From Acaudatibacter sp963835495 (GTDB lineage: Bacteria; Pseudomonadota; Alphaproteobacteria; Caulobacterales; Caulobacteraceae), in assembly GCA_963835495.1 (NCBI GenBank), contig CAWIFQ010000005.1, forward strand, positions 1,612,001-1,676,000: DNA of 64,000 nucleotides, written 5' to 3'. Each line of letters begins with the position of its first letter. Position 1 is the stretch's first letter. Of this stretch, positions 27,624 to 35,464 are shown in pieces. Below the pieces are notes generated by a model. It was not told where the DNA came from. It saw only the letters and a program-made list of their open reading frames with translations, and ran no database searches. Both the position numbers and the translations under genes were made by a program.

Positions 27624-28241
27624 ATGCCCCACGATCATACCGATCACGCCCACGATCACGACCATGGCCAGGAACCGCCGTCCGACATCGCGCTGCGGGT
27701 GAAGGCGCTGGAGTCGCTGCTGGTCGAGAAGGGCCTGGTCGACCCAGCGGCCCTCGATGCGATCGTCGACTACTACGAACACAAGATCGGCCCGCGCAAC
27801 GGCGCCCGTGTCGTCGCCAAAGCCTGGAGCGATCCCGCCTATCGGGCTCGGCTGATGGCCGACGCCACCGCCGCGATCGCCGAGCTCGGCTACAGCGGCG
27901 GCCAGGGCGAGCACATGGTCGCGGTGGAGAACACGCCCACGACGCACAACCTCGTCGTCTGCACGCTGTGCTCCTGCTACCCCTGGCCGGTGCTCGGCCT
28001 GCCGCCGGTCTGGTACAAGTCCCCGCCCTACCGCTCGCGCGCCGTCATCGACCCGCGCGGGGTGCTGGCCGAGTTCGGAACCGAGCTACCCGCCGACGTC
28101 GGGGTGCGGGTCTGGGATTCCACCGCCGAGGTTCGCTACCTGGTCATCCCAGAGCGTCCCGCGGGTACGGAGGGGCTGGACGAGGACGCGCTCGCCGCCC
28201 TGGTCACCCGCGACGGCATGATCGGCACGGCCCGGCTATGA
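27624..28241 (+). CDS. nthA: Nitrile hydratase subunit alpha, cobalt type
   Basis: An intact 205-residue catalytic subunit that hydrates nitriles to amides. The metal claw motif VVCTLCSCYPWPVLG is at about 110-124; Thr in CTLCSC marks the non-corrin cobalt type (iron enzymes have Ser). The substrate-channel segment WYKSPPYRSRAVIDPRGVL follows. The N-terminus MPHDHTDHAHDHDHG is unusually rich in His and Asp. The ATG at 27624 is preferred. Its stop overlaps the ATG of nthB by four bases (ATGA). No amidase or aldoxime dehydratase gene is adjacent. Confidence 0.95.
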   Translation: MPHDHTDHAHDHDHGQEPPSDIALRVKALESLLVEKGLVDPAALDAIVDYYEHKIGPRNGARVVAKAWSDPAYRARLMADATAAIAELGYSGGQGEHMVAVENTPTTHNLVVCTLCSCYPWPVLGLPPVWYKSPPYRSRAVIDPRGVLAEFGTELPADVGVRVWDSTAEVRYLVIPERPAGTEGLDEDALAALVTRDGMIGTARL

Positions 28242-28891
28242 ACGGCGTCCACGACATGGGCGGCATGCACGGGCTGGGGCCGATCGCTCCGGAGACCGAC
28301 GAGCCGGTGTTTCACGCCGAGTGGGAGCAGCGGGTCCACGCGCTGGTGATCGCCTCGCCGACCCGCGGCAACATCGACGCCGGCCGCCATCAGCGCGAGC
28401 TGATCCCCGGCTCCGACTATTTGCGCATGAGCTACTACGAGAAGTGGTTCGCGGCGCTGACGCAGATGCTGCTGCAAGGCGGCGTCGTGACGGCCGCCGA
28501 GCTGGCGTCGGGCGCGCCCGATCCGGCAGCGCCGAAGGCCACGCCGCGCATCACCGCCGAGCAGGTCGCGCCAGCGCTATCGCGGTCGGGATCCTACGTG
28601 CGCGAAACGCCGGCCGCGCCCGCGTTCAAGGCTGGCGACAAGGTCCGTGCGCGCAACCTGAACCCCACCGGCCATATCCGGCTGCCGAGGTACGTGCGCG
28701 GCCGCACCGGGGTCGTCGAAGGCTGCCACGGCGCGCACGTCTTCCCCGACAGCCACGCCCACGGCGGCGGCGAGGATCCGCGCCCGCTCTACACCGTCCG
28801 CTTTACCGCCCGCGAACTCTGGGGACCGGACGCCTCGGCGCGCGACAGTGTCAGCCTGGATCTGTGGGAGCCCTACCTTGAGCGCCTCTGA
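28238..28891 (+). CDS. nthB: Nitrile hydratase subunit beta
   Basis: An intact 217-residue structural and active-site subunit. It begins MNGVHDMGGMHGLGPI, the standard N-terminus of the family, with YYEKWFAALTQMLLQ in the helical part. The C-terminal SH3-like barrel contains FKAGDKVRARNLNPTGHIRLPRY, GRTGVVEGCHGAHVFPD and LYTVRFTARELWG. The start overlaps nthA; the end overlaps the accessory gene. It pairs with NthA as an alpha-beta heterodimer. Confidence 0.94.
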   Translation: MNGVHDMGGMHGLGPIAPETDEPVFHAEWEQRVHALVIASPTRGNIDAGRHQRELIPGSDYLRMSYYEKWFAALTQMLLQGGVVTAAELASGAPDPAAPKATPRITAEQVAPALSRSGSYVRETPAAPAFKAGDKVRARNLNPTGHIRLPRYVRGRTGVVEGCHGAHVFPDSHAHGGGEDPRPLYTVRFTARELWGPDASARDSVSLDLWEPYLERL

Positions 28892-29216
28892 AGCCCTGGC
28901 GCTGCCCGGCATCCCGCGCGACGCGGAAGGCCCGGTGTTCGGCGAGCCCTGGCAGGCGCAGGCGTTCGCCCTGACCGTGCAGCTGCACGCCGAGGGGGCA
29001 TTCACCTGGACCGAGTGGGCGCAGGCGCTTTCGCAGGAGCTGGCCACTGATCCGAGCGACGACGGCTCGCGCTACTACGAGCACTGGGTCGCGGCGCTGG
29101 AAGCGCTGACGGCCGCGCGTGGCCTCACGGCCGCCGCCGAATTGGCGACGCGCAAGGCGGACTGGGCGGACGCCTACCGCCGCACGCCGCACGGCCAGCC
29201 GATCGAGCTTCGCTAG
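28878..29216 (+). CDS. Nitrile hydratase accessory (activator) protein
   Basis: About 112 residues, resembling the N-terminal helical part of the beta subunit; this is the family of small activators that carry cobalt into the alpha subunit. Family elements are LPGIPRDAEGPVFGEPWQAQAF, GAFTWTEWAQALSQEL, YYEHWVAALEALTAARGL and RTPHGQPIELR. A TTG at 28878 gives LSASEALALPGIPRD and overlaps nthB by 14 bases; a GTG at 28848 is also open. The gene order alpha, beta, activator matches cobalt-type operons. It ends against the convergent MFS gene, overlapping by four bases. Confidence 0.88.
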   Translation: MSASEALALPGIPRDAEGPVFGEPWQAQAFALTVQLHAEGAFTWTEWAQALSQELATDPSDDGSRYYEHWVAALEALTAARGLTAAAELATRKADWADAYRRTPHGQPIELR

Positions 29217-30481
29217 GCCGGACCGGCCGGTGCGTTCAGGCCGTGGCCGTTCGGGCCGGATTCCCGCCGCCATAGCGCCGCCACGGCGATGAAGCCGGCG
29301 AAGCTGAACAGGCCGAACATCCACAGCATCGCGTCGTAGCCGGCCGGATTGCGCGGCCCGGCGCCGGCCTGGTCGTTCAGCCAGCCCGCGGCCAGGTTCA
29401 GCGCCCCCATGCCCAGGCTCTGCAGCACGTTGATCAGGCCGAACGCCGTGCCGATGCGGCCGGGCTCCACCAGCATCGCGGTGGAGGGCCAGATCACCGC
29501 CGGGATGACGGAGAAGCTCACCCCCATCAGCGCGGTGGAGATCCACAGGCTCCAGTGGGTCAGGCCCAGGATGGCGAAGGTCATCGGCATGAGCGCGGCG
29601 CCGAAGGTGAGCAGCATCGCCCGCCGGCCGAAGCGGTCGGCGATCAGGCCGAACACCGGGGTGGCGAAGATGGCGGCGAAGAACACCCAGGAATTGACCA
29701 GCCCGGCGTCGGCGAGGCTGAGCCGTTTGGCGTCCTGGAAGAACACGATCGCGAAGGTCGAGCGGAACGGGAAGAACACCGAGGCGAACAGCACGTTCAG
29801 CGCCATGATGTACCAGAACGAGCGGTCGAACCGGGTCAGGTCGCGCCAGCGGAACCGCCCGTGGCCGCCGGGCGCGCGCTCGGTCGCGGCCGCGGGGCGG
29901 TAGCGGTCGATCCGCAGGTAGACCAGCGCCGCGACGAAGCTGATCCCGGTCAGCACCGCGGCCAGCACCAGCGGCGGCTGCCAGCCGCCGGCGTAGACGC
30001 CCGCGGCCCAGCGCGGCGAGATGTCGGCGCTGTAGGAGCCCACCCGCGCCATGCTGAAGAACAGCGCCATCGCCAGCGCCGCCCCGCCGCTGGCGAACCA
30101 TTGCGCCACCCCCGCCAGCAGCGAGATGAACAGCGTCTCCTCGCCGATCCCGAACAGCAGCCGCCCGGTCACCATCACCCAGTAGGGCTGGCCGACTGCG
30201 GTCAGCACCGTGCCGACGAAGCCGAACCCGGCCGCGATCAGGCTGGCCCGCGCCGCGCCGATGCGGTCGATCAGGATTCCGCCGACGAGCGACAGCGGGA
30301 TGTTGGGCACGGCGTAGATGGCGTTCAGCAGGCCGATCCGCGACTGACTGAAGCCAAGCTGCCGCCGCAGCAGATCGGCCACCGGGGCGATCGAGTCCCA
30401 GGCGTAGTAGTTTCCCGCGATCACCAGCGCGATCAGCGCCAGCACCCACCATCGGCCGCGTATGTGCAAGCTGCGCCCCAC
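29213..30481 (-). CDS. Major facilitator superfamily transporter
   Basis: An intact 422-residue inner-membrane protein with about 12 helices. The loop 2-3 signature reads GGILIDRIGAARASL and the loop 8-9 counterpart GLIADRFGRRAMLL. Other helices include YYAWDSIAPVADLLRRQLGFS at the N-terminus and GMGALNLAAGWLNDQAG in the C-terminal half. Substrate cannot be read from sequence. It faces the nitrile hydratase operon tail to tail, so uptake of a nitrile or its acid product is only a location-based guess. Confidence 0.87.
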   Translation of the reverse strand: MGRSLHIRGRWWVLALIALVIAGNYYAWDSIAPVADLLRRQLGFSQSRIGLLNAIYAVPNIPLSLVGGILIDRIGAARASLIAAGFGFVGTVLTAVGQPYWVMVTGRLLFGIGEETLFISLLAGVAQWFASGGAALAMALFFSMARVGSYSADISPRWAAGVYAGGWQPPLVLAAVLTGISFVAALVYLRIDRYRPAAATERAPGGHGRFRWRDLTRFDRSFWYIMALNVLFASVFFPFRSTFAIVFFQDAKRLSLADAGLVNSWVFFAAIFATPVFGLIADRFGRRAMLLTFGAALMPMTFAILGLTHWSLWISTALMGVSFSVIPAVIWPSTAMLVEPGRIGTAFGLINVLQSLGMGALNLAAGWLNDQAGAGPRNPAGYDAMLWMFGLFSFAGFIAVAALWRRESGPNGHGLNAPAGPA

Positions 30482-30514
30482 CCCAGTGCGGCGTTACGCC
30501 GGGCCTGCGACAGT

Positions 30515-30542
30515 TCAGTGAATGCGGGTCAGTGAATGCGGG
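30515..30542. repeat. Perfect 14-bp tandem duplication
   Basis: TCAGTGAATGCGGG is present twice in direct succession, at 30515-30528 and 30529-30542. The second copy contains the stop and last codons of the FAD oxidoreductase (minus strand), so the duplication repeats the gene's final codons downstream of its stop. It looks like a recent slippage or an assembly artefact. Confidence 0.8.
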
Positions 30543-31893
30543 CGCCCTGGCGCTTCAGCTCGGTCCGCACGGCGGCGAGGTCGAGGGCGTCGAACGGCTG
30601 GCCGGTGGCCGCCGAGATCGCCGCCGCCACGCCCGCGCCCTGCCCGGCCACGGCGCAGCACATCATGTTGCGCACCGCGGCGTGGCTGGTCTTGTCGCCG
30701 CCGATGCAGCGGCCGGCCACCAGCAGGTTGTCGACGCCCTTCGGCAGCAGCGCGCGATAGGGCACGTGGAAATGCCGCCCGGTGGTGGGCAGGATCAGGA
30801 TGCCGTAGCCGTCGATGAACTCGGGGAAGATGCCGATGGCGTCGTCGAACCGGGCCTGCTCGCGCACATCCTCGCCGGTCAGGTTGTAGGCCGCGTCGAT
30901 CTTGCGGGTGTCGCGCACGCCCAGCGTCATGCCGAAGTTGCGCAGCTTGGCGCCCTCGCAGCCGGGCATGAACCGCTTCAGCGCCTCGATCGCGGCCATC
31001 GCCTGGTAGCGGCCCTCCATCTCCGCGGCGGTCAGGTCGGCCGGGTCGGTCCCGTCACGCGCGGCCAGGCCGATCAGGTTGAGATAGGTCAGGTCGCCCT
31101 GGTCCGAGACCGCGCCCCAGGTGCCAGCGATGGTGGACAGGTTCGGCGGCAGCAGGCCCGCCGCCAGCGCCTGCTTGAACGGCTTGCGCAGGAACGGCGA
31201 GAACAGGTCGTCCTCCTTGCCGCTGGTCTCGATGTTCCATTCCCCGTTGCCTTCCCAGTCCTTGTAGGTCTGCGGGTCGGCCTTCACCGCCTCGAGGAAG
31301 CGGGCCTTGTCGACGCCGCTCATCGAGAACATCACCGAGGTGGCCATCATCTCCTCCTTCGGCGTCTTGTGGGTCGGCGCGCCGGCGCGGAAGGCGATGT
31401 CGGCGTCGCCGGTGGCGTCGATCACCCGCTTGGCCAGGATCGCCTCGCGGCCGGCCTTGCTCTCGGTGATCACGCCCCGGAGGCTGCGCCCCTCCATGAT
31501 CGGCGCCGCGCCCAGCCGGTGCAGCATCGGCGTGATCCCCGCCTCCTGCACCAGCACGTCCGCCACGTGCTTGAACGCCTCGGCGTCCAGCGCGTGGCTC
31601 AGCGACTGCGGCTCGGGCATCGCCGCGCCCATGGCCATCGCGCGCTGCTCGAACTCGATGCCGATGCCCTCGCAGTCGACGGTCTTCTCGTGCCGGTACC
31701 AGGCCAGCCCCTCGACCCCGACCTGGGTGATGTTGCCGCCAAAGCAGCCGTTGCGGTCCATCAGGGCGGTCTTGGCCCCCGCCCGCGCGGCGGCGAGCGC
31801 GGCCGCCAGCCCACCTGGCCCGCTGCCCACCACCAGCACGTCGGTTTCCAGGATCACGTCGATCGAGCGGGCGGGTTCGGAGAACTGTTTCAT
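30529..31893 (-). CDS. FAD-dependent oxidoreductase (FAD_oxidored type)
   Basis: An intact 454-residue flavoprotein. The N-terminal dinucleotide fold is DVLVVGSGPGGLAAALAAARAG at about 17-38, then MDRNGCFGGNITQVGVEG. KRVIDATGDADIAFRAGAP lies near 170-190 and the C-terminal FAD contact VDNLLVAGRCIGGDKTSHAAVR near 400. The pattern GCFGGN...GDADIA is that of the large family annotated as FAD-dependent oxidoreductases or 'xanthan lyase-like', whose substrates are mostly unknown. It is divergent from the enoyl-CoA hydratase genes across a 169-base gap and may share their regulation. Confidence 0.85.
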   Translation of the reverse strand: MKQFSEPARSIDVILETDVLVVGSGPGGLAAALAAARAGAKTALMDRNGCFGGNITQVGVEGLAWYRHEKTVDCEGIGIEFEQRAMAMGAAMPEPQSLSHALDAEAFKHVADVLVQEAGITPMLHRLGAAPIMEGRSLRGVITESKAGREAILAKRVIDATGDADIAFRAGAPTHKTPKEEMMATSVMFSMSGVDKARFLEAVKADPQTYKDWEGNGEWNIETSGKEDDLFSPFLRKPFKQALAAGLLPPNLSTIAGTWGAVSDQGDLTYLNLIGLAARDGTDPADLTAAEMEGRYQAMAAIEALKRFMPGCEGAKLRNFGMTLGVRDTRKIDAAYNLTGEDVREQARFDDAIGIFPEFIDGYGILILPTTGRHFHVPYRALLPKGVDNLLVAGRCIGGDKTSHAAVRNMMCCAVAGQGAGVAAAISAATGQPFDALDLAAVRTELKRQGARIH

Positions 31894-32062
31894 GGGCCTT
31901 CGGCGTTGGACGGCGGCGCTTACCGGGTCCAGCCCGGCAAGCTTGAGAGGTGCATGGATACTGCGCTTTTGCGACAAACTGAGGTGGGGCGCCTGGCGAC
32001 TCGACGCCGCCGCCGCGGGGTCTAGAGTGGCGCCAACCAGAACGCCAAGGGAGCCGCCAGCC

Positions 32063-32881
32063 ATGTCCGACGCCGAGATTCTGTTCGAGACCATGGGCCG
32101 GGTGGCGCTGATCCGGCTGAACCGGCCGGCGGCGCTGAACGCGCTGACCTACGCCATGCTGGCCGACATCCGCCGCCTGGTCCGGGTCGCCGAGCAGGAC
32201 CCGGAGGTGACCGCGATCGCCTTCGTCGGCGAAGGGCGCGGCTTCTGCTCCGGCCTCGACGCCGAAGTGCTGCGCCAGACCACCGCCGCCGGCGAGAGCC
32301 GACCGGCCGCCGCCAGCGAACCGCGCGCCAACCCCGATCCGCCCGGCATGTTCAGCTACCTGCCACGCATCTCCAAGCCGGTGATCTCCGCCGTCAACGG
32401 CGTCGCCGCGGGCGGCGGCTTCGTGTTGGCGATGATGAGCGACCTGCGCTTCGGGTCCGACTCCGCCAGCTTCACCACCGTCTTTTCCAAGCGCGGACTG
32501 ATCGCCGAGCATGGGACCAGCTGGATGCTGCCGCGGATCGTCGGCGCCAGCCGCGCGCTCGACCTGCTCTGGAGCTCGCGCCGGGTGCACGCGGACGAGG
32601 CGCTGCGGATCGGCCTCTTGGACCGCGTCTTCCCGGCGGATGAGCTGCTCGACGGCCTCGTCGCCTATGTCGACGAGCTCGCCGCCAGCGTCTCGCCCAG
32701 CGCCATCGCGGTGATGAAGAGCCAGGTCTATCGGCACCTGTCCGACGCGATGGAGCCGGCGCTGGCCGACGCCGACCGGCTGACGGCGGCCCAGCTCAAG
32801 CATCCGGACGCCTACGAAGGGGCGATGTCGCTGATCGAGCGCCGGCCGCCGAAATTCCAGCCCTGGACCGGAGGCGCGTGA
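32063..32881 (+). CDS. Enoyl-CoA hydratase/isomerase family protein
   Basis: An intact 272-residue crotonase-fold protein. The CoA-binding region has GRGFCSGLDAE and the oxyanion hole GVAAGGGFVLAMMSDLRFG. Of the two glutamates used by classical hydratases, the first position is Val (GGGFVLAM), while the second is kept as IAEHGTSWMLPRIVG. Single-Glu members often act as isomerases or hydratases of other acyl-CoAs. The ATG at 32063 (MSDAEILFE) follows GGGAGCCGCCAGCC. The TGA overlaps the next gene's ATG (TGATG), so the two hydratase-like proteins are co-translated. Confidence 0.88.
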   Translation: MSDAEILFETMGRVALIRLNRPAALNALTYAMLADIRRLVRVAEQDPEVTAIAFVGEGRGFCSGLDAEVLRQTTAAGESRPAAASEPRANPDPPGMFSYLPRISKPVISAVNGVAAGGGFVLAMMSDLRFGSDSASFTTVFSKRGLIAEHGTSWMLPRIVGASRALDLLWSSRRVHADEALRIGLLDRVFPADELLDGLVAYVDELAASVSPSAIAVMKSQVYRHLSDAMEPALADADRLTAAQLKHPDAYEGAMSLIERRPPKFQPWTGGA

Positions 32882-33654
32882 TGAGCAGCTACGAGACCGT
32901 CACCTACGAGACGTCCGGACCGACCGTGACGATCTCGCTGAACCGGCCGCAGGCGCGCAACGCGATCGTGCCGCAGATGATGGACGATCTGTGGGACGCG
33001 GTGCGCGACGCGGCCGCCGACAAACAGCTGCGCGTGCTGGTCCTGCGCGGGACGGGGCGCGACTTCTGCCCCGGCGCCGATCTCAAGGCCTACGTCGGCT
33101 CGGAGCAGCGCGCGACCCGGCCCGAGACGTTCGGCATCAGCGCCATCCTGCACGAGGCGCCGCTGGTCACCGTCGCCGCCATCAAGGGCGCCTGCGCCGG
33201 CGCCGGGCTCGGCTGGGCCAGCGCCTGCGACCTGCGCATCTGCGACGAGACCGCGAGGTTCAACGTCGCCTTCCTCGATGTCGGCATGTCGGGCGACATG
33301 GCCGGAACCTGGTTCCTGCCGCGCATCGTCGGCGCCGCCAAGGCGCGCGAGCTCTATTTCCTGCCCGGCAAGTTCGACGCCGCGGAGGCCGCGCGGATCG
33401 GGCTGGTGAACCGGGTGACGCCGGAAGCCGCGTTCGAGACCGAGCTGGCCGCCCTGGTCGATCGCCTGGCCAACGCCTCGCCGCTGGCGCTGAAGGGCAT
33501 GAAGGCCAACTTCGTCGAGCAGGAGCGCATGGGTCTGGCCGACTTCATCGCCGCCGAAACCACCCGCCACTCCGCCTGCGGCCGCTCGGAGGATTCGAAA
33601 GAGGCGTTCCGTGCTTTCGTGGAGAAACGCAAGCCCGTCTACCAAGGTCGCTAG
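32881..33654 (+). CDS. Enoyl-CoA hydratase-like protein lacking both catalytic Glu
   Basis: A 257-residue crotonase-fold protein. It has RPQARNAIVPQMMDDLW at the N-terminus, GRDFCPGADLKAYVGS for CoA binding and the oxyanion loop GACAGAGLGWASACDLRI. The first catalytic Glu position is Trp (GLGWAS) and the second is Asp (GMSGDMAGTWFLPRIVG), so simple syn-hydration is doubtful; isomerase, lyase or hydrolase chemistry is possible. The ATG at 32881 overlaps the upstream stop; a GTG one codon earlier is also open. A mobile-looking palindrome follows the gene. Confidence 0.85.
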   Translation: MSSYETVTYETSGPTVTISLNRPQARNAIVPQMMDDLWDAVRDAAADKQLRVLVLRGTGRDFCPGADLKAYVGSEQRATRPETFGISAILHEAPLVTVAAIKGACAGAGLGWASACDLRICDETARFNVAFLDVGMSGDMAGTWFLPRIVGAAKARELYFLPGKFDAAEAARIGLVNRVTPEAAFETELAALVDRLANASPLALKGMKANFVEQERMGLADFIAAETTRHSACGRSEDSKEAFRAFVEKRKPVYQGR

Positions 33655-33673
33655 CACACCTCATGATCCCGCC

Positions 33674-33881
33674 CATCCCGGCGAAAGCCGGGACCCAGGC
33701 AGGAAGGTGTTGAAGGGGAACCACGAAGAGCACGAAAAGCACGAAAAGCACGAACTGATCAGTGAGCGCGAAGGCGGATTAGCGGCGCTCCCGCGTTCGT
33801 GTTTTTCGTGTTTTTCGTGGTCAAACTTGAGAGCTACGACTTGGCGCGGAGCCCTGCCTGGGTCCGACTTTCGCTGGGATG
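33674..33881. mobile_element. MITE-like nested palindromic element
   Basis: About 208 bases with 29-30-base terminal inverted repeats: left arm 33674-33703 (catcccggcgaaagccggga...) and right arm 33853-33881, which match at about 27 of 29 positions. Inside is a second inverted repeat made of cacgaaaag-type direct repeats (33718-33755) and their complement ttcgtgtttttcgtg (33796-33822). No transposase is encoded and the open frames across it are low in complexity. This is a non-autonomous element or composite intergenic repeat; no target-site duplication was established. Confidence 0.6.
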
Positions 33882-33903
33882 AGCGGACTTGAGGGAGGTG
33901 AGC

Positions 33904-34878
33904 ATGCCGGAAGAAATCATCGAACCGGATCTGCCGATCTGCGATCCGCACCATCACCTGTGGGACTTTCCGAACAGCCGCTATCTGCTGCCGGAGCTGC
34001 TGGCGGACCTGACCAGCGGCCATAACGTCGAGAGCACCGTGTTCGTCGAGTGCGGCTCGTTCTACCGCGCCAGCGGGCCCGAGCCGATGAAGTACGTCGG
34101 CGAGACCGAATTCGTCGGCGGTGCGGCGGCGATGGCGGCGAGCGGGCGCTACGGCCCGGTGCTGGCCTGCGAGGGCATCGTCGGGCGCGCGGACCTCGCC
34201 CAGGGCGCCAGCGTCGCCGAGGTGCTGCAGAGCCACATCCGGGCCGGCAACGGCCGCTTCAAGGGCATCCGCCACGCCGGCGCCTACGATCCCAGCCCAG
34301 ACATCCGCCGCAGCCATACCTCGCCGCCGCCGGGGCTCTACGGCCTGGCCTCGTTCCGCGAGGGGTTCGCCAAGCTGGGCGAGCTGGGGCTGTCGTTCGA
34401 GGCCTGGCAGTACCACCCGCAGCTGGGCGAGGTGGCGGCGCTGGCGGACGCGTTCCCTGGAACCGCGATCCTGCTCAACCACGTCGGCGGCCCGCTCGGC
34501 ATCGGGCCGTACGCCAACAAGCGCGAGGAGGTGTTCGCGGTCTGGAAGGCGGGCGTCGAGGATCTGGCCAAGCGGCCGAACGTCTGGGTGAAGCTGGGCG
34601 GGCTCGGCATGACCAGTCTCGGCTTCGGCTTCCATCGCCGCGACCCCAAGCCCGGCTCCGAAGAGCTGGCGCAGGCCTGGCGGCCCTACCTGGAGACCTG
34701 CATTGAGGCGTTCGGGGTTCAACGCGGCATGTTCGAGAGCAACTTCCCGGTCGACGGCGCCTCCTGCGACTACGCCACGCTGTGGAATGTGCTGAAGCGC
34801 GTCGCCGCGGGCGCCTCGGGGGACGAGAAGGCGGCGCTGTTCAAGGACAACGCGCGCCGGTTCTACCGGCTGGACTAG
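33904..34878 (+). CDS. Amidohydrolase family 2 protein
   Basis: An intact 324-residue TIM-barrel metal hydrolase. The N-terminal metal motif is CDPHHHLWDFPNSRYLLPE. Later ligand regions are GIRHAGAYDPSP, SFEAWQYHPQLGE, ILLNHVGGPLG and the C-terminal MFESNFPVDGASCDYATLW with the conserved Asp. The ATG at 33904 follows GAGGGAGGTG, a strong ribosome binding site. The family includes lactonases, decarboxylases and dihydrocoumarin-type hydrolases. It follows the two hydratase-like genes after the repeat and may act in the same breakdown route. Confidence 0.87.
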   Translation: MPEEIIEPDLPICDPHHHLWDFPNSRYLLPELLADLTSGHNVESTVFVECGSFYRASGPEPMKYVGETEFVGGAAAMAASGRYGPVLACEGIVGRADLAQGASVAEVLQSHIRAGNGRFKGIRHAGAYDPSPDIRRSHTSPPPGLYGLASFREGFAKLGELGLSFEAWQYHPQLGEVAALADAFPGTAILLNHVGGPLGIGPYANKREEVFAVWKAGVEDLAKRPNVWVKLGGLGMTSLGFGFHRRDPKPGSEELAQAWRPYLETCIEAFGVQRGMFESNFPVDGASCDYATLWNVLKRVAAGASGDEKAALFKDNARRFYRLD

Positions 34879-34882
34879 CCAG

Positions 34883-35464
34883 GTGCGTCGGCTCGCGGTT
34901 CTGGCGGCTGGCGTCCTGGCTGGCCTGCTCGTCGCCCTGACGGCCCAGGCCGCGCCGACGGTGGCGTTCTACTCACACGGCTGGGGCGTGGGGACCGACA
35001 CCTTCATCTACTTTCCGCACGCGTTCGTGGTGCTCCACGGCCCCGCGCCGCAGGCGCCTGACGAAGCCTACGGCTTCACCGCCGTCAGTCAGGGGCTGGT
35101 CGCCCTGGTCCGGCCCACCAGAGGCATGGTCGATAGGCCGCCGGCGGTCTATCGGGGCGAGGCGAAGCTGAATTTCAGCGTGACATTGACCGATGACAAG
35201 TTCGTCGCGCTGTACAAGGTGATCGGGACCTGGGGCGCCAGAGACGCGCCGCTCTACGATCTCGACAAGCACAACTGCGTCGGCTTTGTCGCGGCGCTGG
35301 CCCAGGCCGCGGACCTGAAGACGCCCGAGGTGATCGGGCGCGATCCCGAGAAGTTCCTGGAAGCGGTGAAGCGGCTCAACCCCGAGCGGGTGGCGGCGCT
35401 TCCGCTTCCCACACCGCCCGATCCACCGAGCCCCGGCCCCCCGCCTGCGGGAAGTGGGCCTTGA
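34883..35464 (+). CDS. Secreted NlpC/LRAT-like (permuted papain fold?) protein
   Basis: A 193-residue protein with a signal peptide (LAVLAAGVLAGLLVALTAQA, cleaved after AQA). A His in TFIYFPHAFVVLHGP comes before a Cys in YDLDKHNCVGFVAALA. This His-then-NC order is seen in circularly permuted NlpC/P60 and LRAT proteins, so a cell-wall or lipid-linked cysteine hydrolase is possible, but no family could be named. The C-terminus is proline-rich (PLPTPPDPPSPGPPPAGSG). The GTG start at 34883 is 5 bases after the amidohydrolase stop. Its last 89 bases overlap the convergent TPM gene. Confidence 0.6.
   Translation: MRRLAVLAAGVLAGLLVALTAQAAPTVAFYSHGWGVGTDTFIYFPHAFVVLHGPAPQAPDEAYGFTAVSQGLVALVRPTRGMVDRPPAVYRGEAKLNFSVTLTDDKFVALYKVIGTWGARDAPLYDLDKHNCVGFVAALAQAADLKTPEVIGRDPEKFLEAVKRLNPERVAALPLPTPPDPPSPGPPPAGSGP

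Noticed and set aside
33611..33892. A small frame across the palindromic element
   Set aside because: It is made of repeated peptide units (HEEHEKHEKHE) from the DNA repeat, with no ribosome binding site.
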